Shown piece after piece: positions 11,481 to 22,886 of a stretch of DNA of 64,000 nucleotides. The stretch is from contig CM073591.1 in the NCBI GenBank assembly GCA_037074705.1, forward strand, positions 72,894,532 through 72,958,531, written 5' to 3'. Origin of the DNA: Zhengitettix transpicula. Taxonomy: Eukaryota; Arthropoda; Insecta; Orthoptera; Tetrigidae. Position 1 is the first letter of the stretch. Each line of letters begins with the position of its first letter. The position numbers were made by a program, and so were the translations under genes. The notes below the pieces were generated by a model, which had not been told where the DNA came from, did not search any database, and saw only the letters and a list, made by a program, of their open reading frames with translations.

Positions 11481-13157
11481 CGTAATTATTTCATTGAACT
11501 AAATATTATTCAGACTGAGCTGATATTTATATTTTACAAGAAACGTCACAGTAGTTTGAAATATTGCTCGACACTTAAGCAGCTCGTTTGTATATTAAAT
11601 TTACGTAGGAAGTTTGCGATCTTTTCTTCTACTACCTTAATGCCGATAATTTTATAGAATATTTCCGATTCAAATCGATAATGATCTGCATCTAAGGTTG
11701 CAGATTTCAATAAAACGTCAACAATAATTTATGTAATAGCATTCCTCAAACGAAGACTATCTCACTGGGGTTAGTTTCTGCCTTAGTGGGCATTTCCCAA
11801 TTTTGACCTAACGTATCTAAAGCGTTCTTTCCATTTTTCTCCCAATTTTTTAAAGAGAAAGTAATAAATCCAAGTTAATTTTTCCACGAAAAATTATGAG
11901 AAACGTAACTTAATTATTTTAAAAAGTCCTACTTTCTACAAATATTCCTATTTTCCTGGCCATTGTTAACGAATAAAATATTTAATAGTATTTGTTCAAA
12001 GCAGTTTGAAATTCCTCACCGTCAGATTGCTGAAACGTATTTTCCATTAATTATAATCCGTTTCAAAACTTTTAATATGATTTGATACGATGTTATAAAT
12101 TTTGAATTGTAAGTAGTATATACGTCACAGATATGACTATTATAAATATAAAATTAAAATTAGTAGAGAATAAATCAAATTACTTTTTTAACTTGTAAGA
12201 AATAGGAGGTATTGTATGGAATGACAAACAATTATTATAAAAAATTACTTTGATTTTGAACAAGAAGCCTGTCAGCACCTAGTATACGTCTATATAAAAC
12301 TCTTTCCTGCTTTTATAACATAAGTGTTGTTTGAGTAGTCAATAATTATCCTCACCGCTTTACAATGGGCATATAGCATATTTGACTTATATTCCTGCAG
12401 ATTTGTTTTTAAATTCAAACTACAGTCGTCAAGTCGGGCTTTGATCATTTATCACCTCCATATACCCTCTTATACTAACCATTCTGCCACTGCCATTATA
12501 CACGCGATTTTTTTTTCATGAACTTCAGCAGAACTTCCAACAGTAGTTGGCCTGCTCCACTTGATAATCCATATAATCGTCAACAAAAGCTCGAAGTATA
12601 CGGGCATTTCCCAATTTGCAGCCAAATAAAAATCTCTCTTAAATGGCGGCTCCAATTAAATTTATCTTATAAGAAATCCCGTTCAAAAAAATTAAAATGG
12701 ATTTGGTAAATGCTTAAGTACAGGAAAGAGAAACCAAACTTGTATTTTCTTTTAATCCTTGTCTATAATTGTATTCAGATAATGTATTTGACGTTTTATG
12801 TGGAAAATAATTCTGAAATTTTTTTTGGCGGGTAAAGTAATTGCAAAGTTATTAGTAATTGAATATTTTAAAAAATTTTGCATTTTTATTAAAGGGCGCG
12901 GGACTGCTCTAGAATTACTACTCTACAAAACTTTACAAAACTCTTTTTAAAGAAAACTTCGAATAGTGGAGTTTCTCAAACTATCAGTTGCACAAAATAG
13001 TAGTACAGTAGTGATACCACTGGCCAGAATGTATTTTTTGTGTAAGTAGTATCAAAAATTGTATCGAGTTTTCAAATATGTATACATCATTTCTCCACCA
13101 CCCACAGATTATTTTATATTTATAATTTTTAAAAATAAAAAAAATGGCATTTCTTCT
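11481..13157. other. AT-rich DNA with overlapping short frames
   Basis: Two frames of 61 and 63 codons overlap on opposite strands at 12470-12709. The minus one has MEPPFKRDF and a hydrophobic FELLLTIIWIIKW stretch. Neither is recognised. The remainder shows nothing. Confidence 0.5.
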
Positions 13158-14035
13158 CTTATGAACTCATTTGGTATTGAACAAAAACCCATCATAATTG
13201 TGCTTGCCCTTTGATCCCTCTAACGTTAGTTTAAAATCACTGCTTATGCATAACGGCAATAAATTTCCCATTAGAATCTGTGGTTTACGCTGCTATCATG
13301 AAAACTTTAATTTTATAATGATAAAGCTTCAAGAATGGAATATTTGTGGTGAATTGAAGGTAATAGCACTTATTCTCAGTCTGCAGCTTGGTTACACTAA
13401 CTACTGTTGTTTTATGTGACACTGGGATAGTAGTGACAGAAAAAACGTTTTTCTTCCTCGATAGAAAAATGTAGAATATGACGCAGTGCGTAATCCTAAA
13501 AAGGTGTTATCTGCTTTAGTTACACTAGGGTCAAACTAGGGTTAATGAAGAATTTTGTCAGAGTCATGGAAAATACTTCTGGTTTCATGTACGAAAACTG
13601 AAATTTCCACAAATTAATTAAGAAATAATTAAAGAATATGTGTCCACAAATACAATCACTAATGCATGATGAAAAGTTTGAGGAACTATTAAAAGCCCTG
13701 GAGAAAGCAGCTTGGCAAGCATTGAAATAAGTTAATCACAGGGTTTTGGGAAATCGAAAGGTATAAAATTAACGTGATATAGTCAACCATCATATAACAT
13801 GTTATAAAAGTTTTGGTTGTAATACGTCCTTAAAAGTACACTTCCTGAAGTAGAATCTAGATTTTCCCTCGGAAATAGCGATGAAATCGGGGAACACTTT
13901 CATCAGGAGACTTCAGCTACAAAAAAGATGTATGTAGGCAATTGGAATCCTAATATTCTTGCCAATTATTTTTGGACCATCAAGAGAGGTTACAGGCGAA
14001 ATATAGAAGAAAAATGTCATTTACTATTTTCTTGG
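13158..14035 (+). pseudogene. Broken copy of a conserved uncharacterised animal protein family
   Basis: Joining three reading frames recovers ordered blocks of a protein that occurs in many copies in arthropod and cnidarian gene sets, usually without a name. In order the blocks are LMNSFGIEQKP (from 13158), SLKSLLMHNGNKFP, WNICGELKVIALIL then QLGYTNYCCFM (to 13416), HWDSSDRKNVFLP after an in-frame TGA, LGLMKNFVRVMENTSGFMYE (from 13536), MHDEKFEELLKALEKAAW, LGNRKV, SDEIGEHFHQET then GNWNPNILANYFW, and finally AKYRRKMSFTIF (to about 14025). The cysteine pair in CCFM.HWDS and the histidines in EHFHQE are typical of the family. At least five in-frame stops and three frameshifts mean it cannot make protein. 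The family's function is not known to me. Its copy number suggests an origin in, or capture by, a mobile element. No introns are visible between blocks, so it may be retroposed. I recognise the family from memory, without a search. Confidence 0.75.
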
Positions 14036-16095
14036 TTCTGTTTAATAGAATGTTTGAATATTTTTAGTGAAGAATGTATAAAATATTACAGAGTTTGAAG
14101 CTTCCCGTGATAAGGAAAAACCGAGATCAATTCACGAGAGCCAATACTATCAGAATCACATAATTTTATTTTTTTGGGTGTAGTTAGACACTTTATTATC
14201 ACACGCTACTCGTCAAATGAGATTGAAGTGTCTTACAAACAGTCTGGTTTGTCGAGGAGATTTAAAGAAATATAATATCGATTTCTGTTAATAGTTTCCG
14301 GACGAAATTAAGTGGCAAAGCGACACACTTTCAAGTTGTGATTTTAAGGTTTCCTTAAAGTGTTATTACTTTAAAATTTACGTTGGTCGAAGTAAATCAA
14401 ATTTATATATCAGAAATACTGTAAGTTTGAGTTTAGGTTAAATATAAATTTTGCATCCGAATTTAAATCAAATTATAATGTTATATTGATAAATATTAAC
14501 ACAATACAGTCTAGAATTCTAAAAAGACGGGAAAACTGGGCAAGTTCTTAAATTTCTTCACCCTTCAGCTGTCTTTGCTTCCCTGTGCTATAATGTCTTG
14601 CGGATGATTAGTGCCAGGCTATCAGGCACGTTCTGAAAGTAAACACATTACTGCTAATAAATTGCTGTTTCAATATTTCTTAAACACAGGGTGGGAGGCG
14701 ACGTCAATCGCTATAAGAGGTAGTTCCTTTTAATACATTATAGTGCGTTCCGAGACAACGAAACAAATTATGTAGCACTGGTTGATTCGTGTAAAGAGGA
14801 CGACTTCATCATTTAAATCTACTGGAGTAATCCCACGAGGGGATAATTGACAACAGTTCTTAAAATTCCGTTTCTTGGTAATCCTGTTTTTATAAGGTTC
14901 CAAGTAACCTTAGGGTTGCAAATTAATTTGAATAAACTTGGTAGATTTGATTAACAACCACCGTTAGCTGATATTATAATGGTAATATAAGCATTTAAAG
15001 TGATAAAATATAAATCTTATGTTAGATATATACTAATTAGAAAAATGAATAGCTAAATAACAGCGCTAATAAGGATTGAAGAAACGTTGTACTATATTTT
15101 GTCTTTTATTTAGACTATTTATTTTTTTATGAAACATTTTAAAATATTCTAAAATTTCTAATTTATTAAACTAAAATTCATAATTCTTTCATATCTTTTT
15201 TCATATATTTTGTTCCACATTCGTGTTTCTCACGCAAATTACCGAATGAAGTGAGAGTAATAGAAGACGTATGTTTAAAATCAGTACGATCCATTGAATA
15301 CGATATGCTGTTACTATTTCAGAAGTAATTCAGGAAAGTTCTAAATGTCAAAAATAATATCCACAGTAAAAATGGGAGGGCAATAGCTAAAATTTAAATA
15401 CACTCAATAATTTTACTGATTCATATACTGATTATTTCTATACTTAACTTCATCTAAATAATATATGGTGGCCCGACGTTTCCCAGGTTATCATAATTAA
15501 ACTTAGCGACATCCATAACCCAGGATTTGACTCTAATATCGTTTGTTTTTTTCATTATTTTTACACTACGCCCCTCCACCCCCACCCCTAAGGTTGCTCC
15601 CCTCCATGCCAAATTGGGTTGTAATTATACACAAAAACATCGAAAGAAACAACATCAATCACATTGGCCCCGAAAAATATTTATCCGATGCAAAAATCGA
15701 CCGTTAATATGTTTGAAAATTTCCACTCCTGTGCACTCCCGCCCTGGTGGCAATAGACGTGTCTTACCCCCACAGTGTTAGTTTGCATTGCATTTCATAT
15801 ATAACCTAATCGATTCTTATTTTCAGAAATGTTAATTTCACCTACCTATAATTCAGTATTTATATATATTTTTGAGTCTCAAATTTTCTTAAAGTGACAA
15901 ATTTTCTTATAGTCATATATTTTATTTGTAAGCTTACAAAAACCTCTCATTCTCCATTAACTCTTCTACGTCATCATTGGACAGTATTCCTATTTGGTAA
16001 GAGTTTTACGAGTTAGGAGAACGATGGACTTACAATATGGACAAAATTTCTTGTATGTATAAATGAATAGCAATTTAGCAATCGGTACTGACTCA
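14036..16095. other. AT-rich DNA, no gene recognised
   Basis: A weak imperfect inverted repeat lies at 14181-14245 (GTTAGACACTTTATT against GATTGAAGTGTCTTAC). An 84-codon plus frame at 15527-15781 is proline- and lysine-rich and unrecognised. A GGAAACGTCGGGCC-like motif at 15472-15490 (minus) may be a remnant of the GAAACGTC foldback families. Confidence 0.5.
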
Positions 16096-16099
16096 CACG

Positions 16100-16360
16100 T
16101 GTAGTTCATTCCGCGCAAGGAGCCGATTTCACAGTTTGACTTCTTGTTCAAGGAACGAATCGGCAAGAAGTTAAAAAGGTGCGGAGTGAGGCACGGGTTA
16201 AGCTGTAAAGAAGTGCTCTCTAGAGTGGAGAGAAGGGCCGAATCAAGTGTGCCTAGGGGAGAAGATCTCCCTGTGGTCCTATCATGAACTCTCTTCGACC
16301 GGGCCCGGGATTTCGCTGTCCATTCCACAGGATCTACTAGCGCTCAAACGACATCCAAGG
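16100..16360 (+). other. GC-richer island with a 60-codon open frame lacking ATG
   Basis: The plus strand stays open from about 16102 to a TGA near 16287. It reads a charged, protein-like sequence with KERIGKKLKRCGVRHGLSC followed by KEVLSRVERRAESSVPRGED. The minus strand carries a competing 112-codon frame (15990-16328). I recognise neither. It could be an internal exon, a repeat remnant or chance. The GGGCCCGGGAT stretch at 16301-16312 is unusually GC-rich for this window. Confidence 0.25.
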
Positions 16361-16804
16361 ACAACTGATTCTCAAAGAAAATAGAAAAAGAATCCTTAAT
16401 GCTATTCTAGTATAAAATACTAATATAAAGAGATTCACTATTAAATTACTTGCGAAACGATACTATAAACCCTACATTATATATCGCGTTATGCGCGATC
16501 AATATAATAATTATTCCTTGGGAATATGGATAATATACACACGAAAAATTGCAGTTCATTTCCTTACGTTCTAACTTAATTATTATTAGTCTCAAAACTG
16601 GTTGTAAATATAAGTTCTGTTATATTTTTATCCCTACAGAAAGAGTTCTTGTCTCAGTTAAATTGGGAAGATCTTTGTTCTCTGATGAGTATTTGAAGTA
16701 TAATGAATGATTAAATTCAAAATACAAGATAACAAAGAAATGAAGTAATATCATAAATAAAATAATAACACGTCATCAAACTAATATATCGGATTTAATC
16801 GTAT
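16361..16804. other. AT-rich DNA, no gene recognised
   Basis: Nothing recognised. The DNA is very AT-rich and short on open frames. Confidence 0.6.
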
Positions 16805-16956
16805 ATCGCATTAAATTAATAAATAATATTTGTTTACAACTCATAAGAACGAAATAATATAACCAATTTAACTGACGGTTGACAATTAAAAACACAAAAT
16901 ACAACGTTTCCTTCCCCAATTGGTGGACCTTTTCAAGTGTAGCAAAAAAAAAAAAA
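16805..16956 (-). repeat. Foldback family B, single-arm copy
   Basis: It shares TTAATAAATAA, CATAAGAACGAAATA, TTGACAATTAAAAACACAAA, ACAACGTTTCC and CCAATTGGTGGACCT with the two-armed copy at 20872-21075. On the minus strand it reads CTTGAAA, a partly self-pairing segment with TCCACC and then GGAAACGTTGT, a degenerate hammerhead-like arrangement. It ends against a run of 13 A. Confidence 0.7.
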
Positions 16957-18033
16957 TACTAGGATGTTAACCTAAAGGACCCGCGTATTAAAACCAACCA
17001 AAGACAACAAAAATATCACTTACTGAGACTTTATAAGACCTTCAGTATCACTCTGAGAATTAATAGAATATTTATTTTTATTTCTAATATTGATCACTTT
17101 AGATATCAATATGGAAAAATAGTTAGTTTCAACGTCAAAGATCCTGGCATCCGTCAAATTGAAGTTATGATTATTTAAATACGTTTTAAAATAATTGAGT
17201 GCTTATCGGTTGGTAATTTATCATTCACTCTTTGTTTATTTATTCTCGTATTTAAATCCCTAATAACTTGAGTATCCTCAGGAATCAAGGCATCCTTAAC
17301 ATTTTTCATATAACATGCCACTGAGATGAACTTTTGTAAATAATGTCAATATTTTATTGGCGAAGAAATTTTGTTATGTTATTACGTAGACCTCAATGCC
17401 CTCAGGATCAAGACAGTATTTCCATATGTTGATGAAAATAAAATTGAAACTTCATATACGTTACGTATTTTAAACCAACCAAAACCAAGTCATTTATGTT
17501 TTCTCGTGTAATAAGCACGAGTGACATTTTAAAAAGTCTACAGAAAAAGTTTTCACCTTCACCCATGAGACCAAAGTATCTGCTTGTTCATTTTATAAAC
17601 TTCTATCACGTACAAGAGACTAATTAATTATATGTGTGTTTGCAGTGTAAAAAATAGGTAATTTCTTTAGTTGTCACGTCCAAGGTCAATCGGAAAGTAT
17701 CACTGTGTTTCTCGTCGTTTACTTGTTCAGTGGTCTACATATCTGATCTCAGTAATTGGAAGATTTGAAAAACACCAATCACGACATAACGGACGGTGTA
17801 ATTTTTATTTGTGGACTTCCACAGATTATTGTAGACCAAAACGTCATAGGTGATTACAGACATGGATCGTACATGACTAATACTAGTAAAAAGACACTGC
17901 CAACTAATTTATCCTTGTTCTTCTATGTTCACATTACTCAATTGTGGCCATCGAGATTTAAATTTAAATTTGCTATATAAACTTATAAATAAATATATTT
18001 ATATGAAGCACACTGTATTATAAATGAAGTTAT
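16957..18033. other. AT-rich DNA, no gene recognised
   Basis: Frames of 60 and 74 codons at 17671-17980 overlap in different phases and show no motif. Confidence 0.6.
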
Positions 18034-18534
18034 TCATAGCCCGTGAGAGCTGTTCACTCGCAGGCAGAAACTTTCTGGTGAGACGGAGAGGGCCACCTTT
18101 GGGGATGCCTTATCCTCTCTTCGGTTTAAAACGAAGGTTCCCAGAAACCAAGACACCTCGCTTTCTTTTGAGAAGTGTATGTTTCGTGGTCGCAGACCTT
18201 GGTCATACGGTAAGAGTTGTCCCCTATTCACATTGGAACAGTCGGCCAGCTGCCTCCTAAACTGGTCGAGGCACGGAGAAGGGAAGTTGAGTCCCCAAAG
18301 CATACCTTTCTCCCGTCATCCGAAGGGTGGGAAAAGTACCAAGCACCCGACCTACCCGATGCAAGTTTTCTAGGGTTTTTCCTGCATCACTTTTAGATGA
18401 ATGCTGGGAAGGATCCTTAAACCATAATCCGGGGGCCACAGGTAACCCTTAGCTACCTTCCTCTGCCCATCCGCATCCCACCTTTCAAATCCCTTCCTAT
18501 GCTATTAAACGTAACCTGTTACTCGAAAAAAAAT
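18034..18534 (+). repeat. Rp540 retroposon, near full-length copy
   Basis: This is the only dispersed single copy that runs from the 5' region (degenerate CTCGCAGGC hairpin) through GTCGGCCAGCTGCC and GATCCTTAAACCATA to AACCTGTTACTCG and a run of A at 18526-18533. It is about 500 bp long. About 30 bp around CCACGTGGATTACCC are missing near the 3' end. Open frames of 60-89 codons on both strands (18024-18439) are repeat-internal shadows. Confidence 0.85.
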
Positions 18535-18539
18535 TATAA

Positions 18540-19639
18540 ATTAATTCTGTTACATTACTTCAGTCTTCATAATTCAAATCGGAATACAAGTTCTGCACGA
18601 GTATGAGACAAAATTCTATTAAAAAAATCAATGTTGTTAGTTTTAAGTGAACTTCTGCCGTATTTACAACCTACGAGAAAATTCTTAACACACTCAATTT
18701 TATAGAACCCTCCGTGACGTTTGAGAAAGTTTCACACGAACAAGTCAAATGTTATCATATTGAAAGAAATTTTTCGGCTTTCCAGAAGTATCCTGAAACT
18801 ATTAAAACGAAATATAGGAGAAAATACGTTTATACAGACAAGCGAGTTGGTAGGGAAAGAATCTAATGATACATGAAATTAGTAAAAGTCTCCGTACAAA
18901 TTTCAGGTGAAAATGCATGATTTAAAAATAAGCTTGAGGTCCACAGGCACGTATCTACTTTGGTAAGTCCATTTCCGGATATCAAGATGTAGTGATTGTT
19001 GATGATAGTTGGGATGAATAATGGCACATCCCAATGCCTATGGTCGATATATTTGTAGGAACGATAAAATATAAATCTATATAATTATTGACGTTTGAAG
19101 TGGTAATTTACATTTTTAGCTAAGTTTTTTAATATTGAATATGTATCAATAACGGAGCATAAGTAAATTTTATTGACTTGGAATTTGAGCCCGGCAAAGA
19201 ATTTTCACGTTGATACTATCCCATCACCAAACGTGATTTAATGTGTAGGAATCGTGATTATACGTGGTATCACATCAATCGTGTATCAGCAGAGTGGACT
19301 GTGACGACGGATATTCAGGTGCATTTAAGGTCACTGTCACAGTGTATATTACATTATAGTGCATTAACACATATTCGAGTTAAGAATTGAATTCATCTTA
19401 TTAAAGATGACCAATATTGTTTCAGGTAGAATTGTATTGTGTTCGTTGACATTATTTTGAGCTATTACGATTCAATTTTCTGCTTCTCAGAAGCTTCCCA
19501 CGGAAAACATCTCCATTGCCATTTGTACAAGCTACTAAATCCAACGCCCAGGACGGCATAATTCGAAAGGAACAATCCTGGATTGTGCTCTTGAATAATG
19601 GTTTAAATCAGTGACACTTCATTTCTCAAATGAAATTTT
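18540..19639. other. AT-rich DNA, no gene recognised
   Basis: No repeats shared with the rest of the window were seen, and no frame longer than 60 codons. Confidence 0.6.
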
Positions 19640-20255
19640 CATATCTTAAGCGCACCCGTGGAATGACGCTAGACAAAGGCAGACATATAAATGTACTCAA
19701 CCTTGGCAGAACTGACGAGGGTGGCTCTGCGGATAAGGAGGGGTGGTGTGGGCGGGCGGGGGTGCTTCTCCGAGGAGTGAGAGATAGCTCTCCTTTATGT
19801 ACCGAGATACACAAATACTAAGCACCCACAAAAGAAGCATCTTTTCTTCCGCGGGGCTTGCTCCAATGGGGTAGAAAAAGGTAGTCAAAACGCGTTGAGT
19901 GATGAACGATCCTTGAAGGAAGTTGGTGATAAATCACCCTGCTGAAGGAAACAGCGACGGCTGAGGGTGCGGGAAGGGTTCGCGAGTTTTGTCTTAGATC
20001 GCCGGTGCGCGATGATTTGTCAACACAGCACCCCCGCCAGCCAGACCCCGAAGAACGGACTAATTGTTGTGTTGTCTCGCAGTCCTGGTGCGAGGATTAT
20101 TATGAGTCAAGTTCTCCTTCTTCTCCGGGATTACTGGGATTTGTCGTCAGCCGAGTAGAACCTACATCCACTCAAGTCTCTACTGCATTAACCACCAGCA
20201 CCACGCTTTCTAAAGATAACATACACTGCGTACATTTGAGTTTCTTAAATTAAAA
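19640..20255 (+). other. GC-richer island with a candidate exon
   Basis: There is a high-GC patch with CpG (GTGTGGGCGGGCGGGGGTGC at 19747). Inside it an 82-codon frame (20005-20253) contains SWCEDYYESSSPSSPG. A pyrimidine-rich stretch ending TTGTCTCGCAG lies directly before this block at about 20069-20081, as a 3' splice site would. The start of that frame is not an in-context ATG. It may be a small internal exon or an unrelated single-copy regulatory island. Not recognised. Confidence 0.25.
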
Positions 20256-20871
20256 AAGATCATAAAACACTCCAAACTTACCCCAAAAAATTTTGTTCTG
20301 TAGTACTTATACACACAACGGCGCAGATAATTCTAAGTTGGCGTAATGTTGCAGATCTCAAAATATAAAAACATATTTGCGAGTTAAGAAAAGTCTTCGG
20401 CATATAATTATTTCCTTATAAAACATAAATAAATACTCTAATGTATACTCACTCACCCTATGTCGATTTTACTTGTTGATGTATTTATGACACTGTTCTA
20501 GTCAATACCAGTATTAGTATTAAAACAGACTGTCCTCTAAACATTATTGCAGGCATTTTCCGTGGAACGAGAAATTCCTAACAATAATTCATCCTGAAAA
20601 CAATGACGGTTCATAGTATGGAAAGTAAATACAAATAATTTACCAATATTGTACTGACAATTGAACTTTTTAAATTTATATCACATAAATGGATGCAAAA
20701 TGAAAAATTTCGGCGTTAGTGATCAAATCTACGTACCTTTTCGCATATGAAGCCGTTTATTTTTTATATTCAGCTGACTGATTTAAATCCTGTTAAACCT
20801 ATCAACTAACGGTTGAAATGTTTTCCTGGCTTATAACGAAGAATAATTACTTTGGTCAGTCATATTAATTT
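20256..20871. other. AT-rich DNA, no gene recognised
   Basis: Nothing recognised. Confidence 0.6.
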
Positions 20872-21075
20872 TTAATTAATAAATAAGGCTGTTCATAACT
20901 CACAAGAACGAAATAGAATGGCCTATTTAAGAGACAAGTCACTATTAAAAGCGCCAAAACACAACATTTCCTCCACCAATTTCTGTACCTTGAATTGCTG
21001 CACTTGACTAGGTCCACCAATCGGCGGAGGAAACGTTGTGGTTTTGTTTTTTAAATTGTCAACAGTCATTTTAAT
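20872..21075. repeat. Foldback family B, two-armed copy with hammerhead-like core
   Basis: AAAACACAACATTTCCTCC (left) is answered by GGAGGAAACGTTGTGGTTTT (right), and ACCAAT...GTACCT by AGGTCCACCAAT. The whole folds back on itself around 20990-21000. The right arm on the plus strand reads CTTGACTA (21003-21010), a stem TCCACC/GGCGGA with loop AATC (21013-21028) and GGAAAC (21029-21034), close to a hammerhead core. The left 60 bases match the single-arm copy at 16805. Confidence 0.7.
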
Positions 21076-21092
21076 GTTCCTTTTATTTTTCC

Positions 21093-21344
21093 TCACCATT
21101 TGCGGTTACGGAGTAACAATTGTTTTACGTCGTCATCCAATATTTGATGGTGTAGAAAGACTTCTCCGGGTTCCACCCGGGTACTTTTGGTAAATAGCGA
21201 CGTTTCGACGACTATCTCTGACATCGTGAAAACGTCGCTGTTGTTAACATTACCCGGGTGGAAACCCGAGGAGCCTTTATTCATTAAATTCACCAGGAAA
21301 TTTGTGCATAATAAATTTTGGCCGTAGCAAAAAACAAAACTCAT
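21093..21344 (-). other. Open frame inside a foldback, not a gene
   Basis: This 83-codon frame lies across the inverted repeat 21163-21275. Its apparent length follows from the GC-rich stem. No domain is seen. Confidence 0.6.
21163..21275. repeat. Long GC-rich hairpin with two GAAACGTC-type arms
   Basis: The left arm CTCCGGGTTCCACCCGGGTA and the right arm TACCCGGGTGGAAACCCGAG pair almost perfectly. Further in, AGCGACGTTTCG pairs with GAAAACGTCGCT, leaving a loop near 21212-21225. Each arm also forms its own CGGGT-GGAA-ACCCG hairpin. On the minus strand the left arm reads GATGTCAGAGATAGTCGTCG followed by AAACGTCGC. It belongs with the fragments at 2095 and 61710. Confidence 0.8.
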
Positions 21345-22200
21345 CGTGGATTATGAATATTCAGCCGTATATATGATGTAATTGTTATGATAATATATTT
21401 AATTTCTTAATACATAATGGTCAATGGCGTATGAAATTCAAGCGGATACACAATAAAATGGGACTGAGTTGGTTGTAAACAATAGCAAATATACAGTGAT
21501 TATAATTATGCAAGTTGGCGCAAGAAAAATAATTATAAACGTCATGGAGCTCATAAAATAAAACTATTTTTATCTTGTAGAATTAAACTTAGCCTGACTG
21601 TTTTTTTATATAAAAATATAAAAACCACTTAAACAGTTACTTTTAAAAATTTTATCTTAATGTTTATACCTTAAAATTCATCAGTTTTTTCAAATAAAGG
21701 AGCTTTCAACATATTATATCATCTTCATCTGTAAGGAAATTGTGTTACTTAAACTTTATAAAATTATAAACTTCATGAATTTTTAATTACTCTTTTCAAA
21801 AAATTAACTTGTCGGATAAGCTATGGTCTCTGTGAATAGTTTATGTTTTTCAAAAGTGTAATTAATAGAACTTCTATTCTGACGAAGATGACGTAACTCC
21901 TTCTCTTAATTATATTACGAAATTTAATATATATATATATATTGTAATACCAATTAAACAGGTTATTAATTGTTTTTAATATAGTTTAATTGTTGGCGGT
22001 AAGGGTGCTTAAAGACGACAATCGCAGCGGGTCTTTCTTTGTTAACAATGGAGACTGTAGAGAACTCAGTGTGCGTCGAGTCTGCGTTGAGCCTGGGTCG
22101 AGATTGGATACATAAAAGATTTTGTGAGAGATACAACACAGTAAAATTTGCTAATCTAAAAGCATGAATAGGGCTATCTAGGAAGTCCAACGGCGAAATA
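21290..22200. other. AT-rich DNA with an (AT)n microsatellite
   Basis: A short pure AT run lies near 21925-21942. A slightly GC-richer patch at 22000-22170 holds a 74-codon minus frame with no motif. Confidence 0.5.
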
Positions 22201-22886
22201 TAATCGTTTACATAAAACGCAAGTAAACAGTTTTAACGGAGAGACTCATAAAATCGCAATTTTGAAGCAGAAGTTTTGCTTCACAAACTGACCTAATTTT
22301 CGCATAGGGAGACTTTGAGGAAATCCACGTCCGGCAACTGGCTGAGGGTGGGTTAATCCAGGTTCCAGGATAGCAGAGATCCAGAGCAACTATCGTGTGT
22401 TCAAAATCTAAAGTGTAGAATCAGTGAATAATGGCCTGTTAGCGGGTGTTGACTTCAAGCTACAAGAGTCCGAACTGGTACCAGTAGCACTGTCGTGAGT
22501 ACAAAACAATTATTAATAACTGTAAACTATAATTAAAGGGTATGGTCAGATTTAGTTCGCGTTTTCTTTTCACTTTTGTATTTAATATTGAATTCCGTTA
22601 ACTTCAATGAGTTTGGATTGTTAATATTTTAGTTCATTGTATTTGTTCTTCCTATCAAACCCAGTGGTGACCTTGAGATAAAGAGAAATTCGACGCCGTT
22701 GATTGTAAAAATATAAAGCTGTATTTTCATAGAACGCCACGAATTAATAAAATAAAATTGAAATATTTGTTTGTTAAATTGAGGGAATTTGGCGTGCAAA
22801 GCAGGGCTTATAATGTGTAATTATCATCAATAAATTATAAATACATAATAATTTTGTTAATTATTCCTATTAATTAAGACCATCTT
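22200..22886 (+). other. Possible LTR remnant upstream of primer-binding-site array
   Basis: No gene is visible. It is tentatively called LTR-derived only because perfect and variant tRNA-Lys primer-binding sites follow immediately, and in a gypsy-like element these sit just inside the 5' LTR. No second LTR copy and no gag, pol or env similarity are visible in the window. CTGGTACCAG (22475-22484) is a short palindrome. Confidence 0.25.

Noticed and set aside
18024..18439. Five overlapping frames of 60-89 codons
   Set aside because: All lie in an Rp540 repeat copy. Homologous frames in other copies are broken.
22655..22690. CAGTGGTGACCTTGAGAT as a BEL/Pao-type leader motif
   Set aside because: Only a loose resemblance to GGTGACC-type leaders, with no LTR pair or coding similarity nearby.
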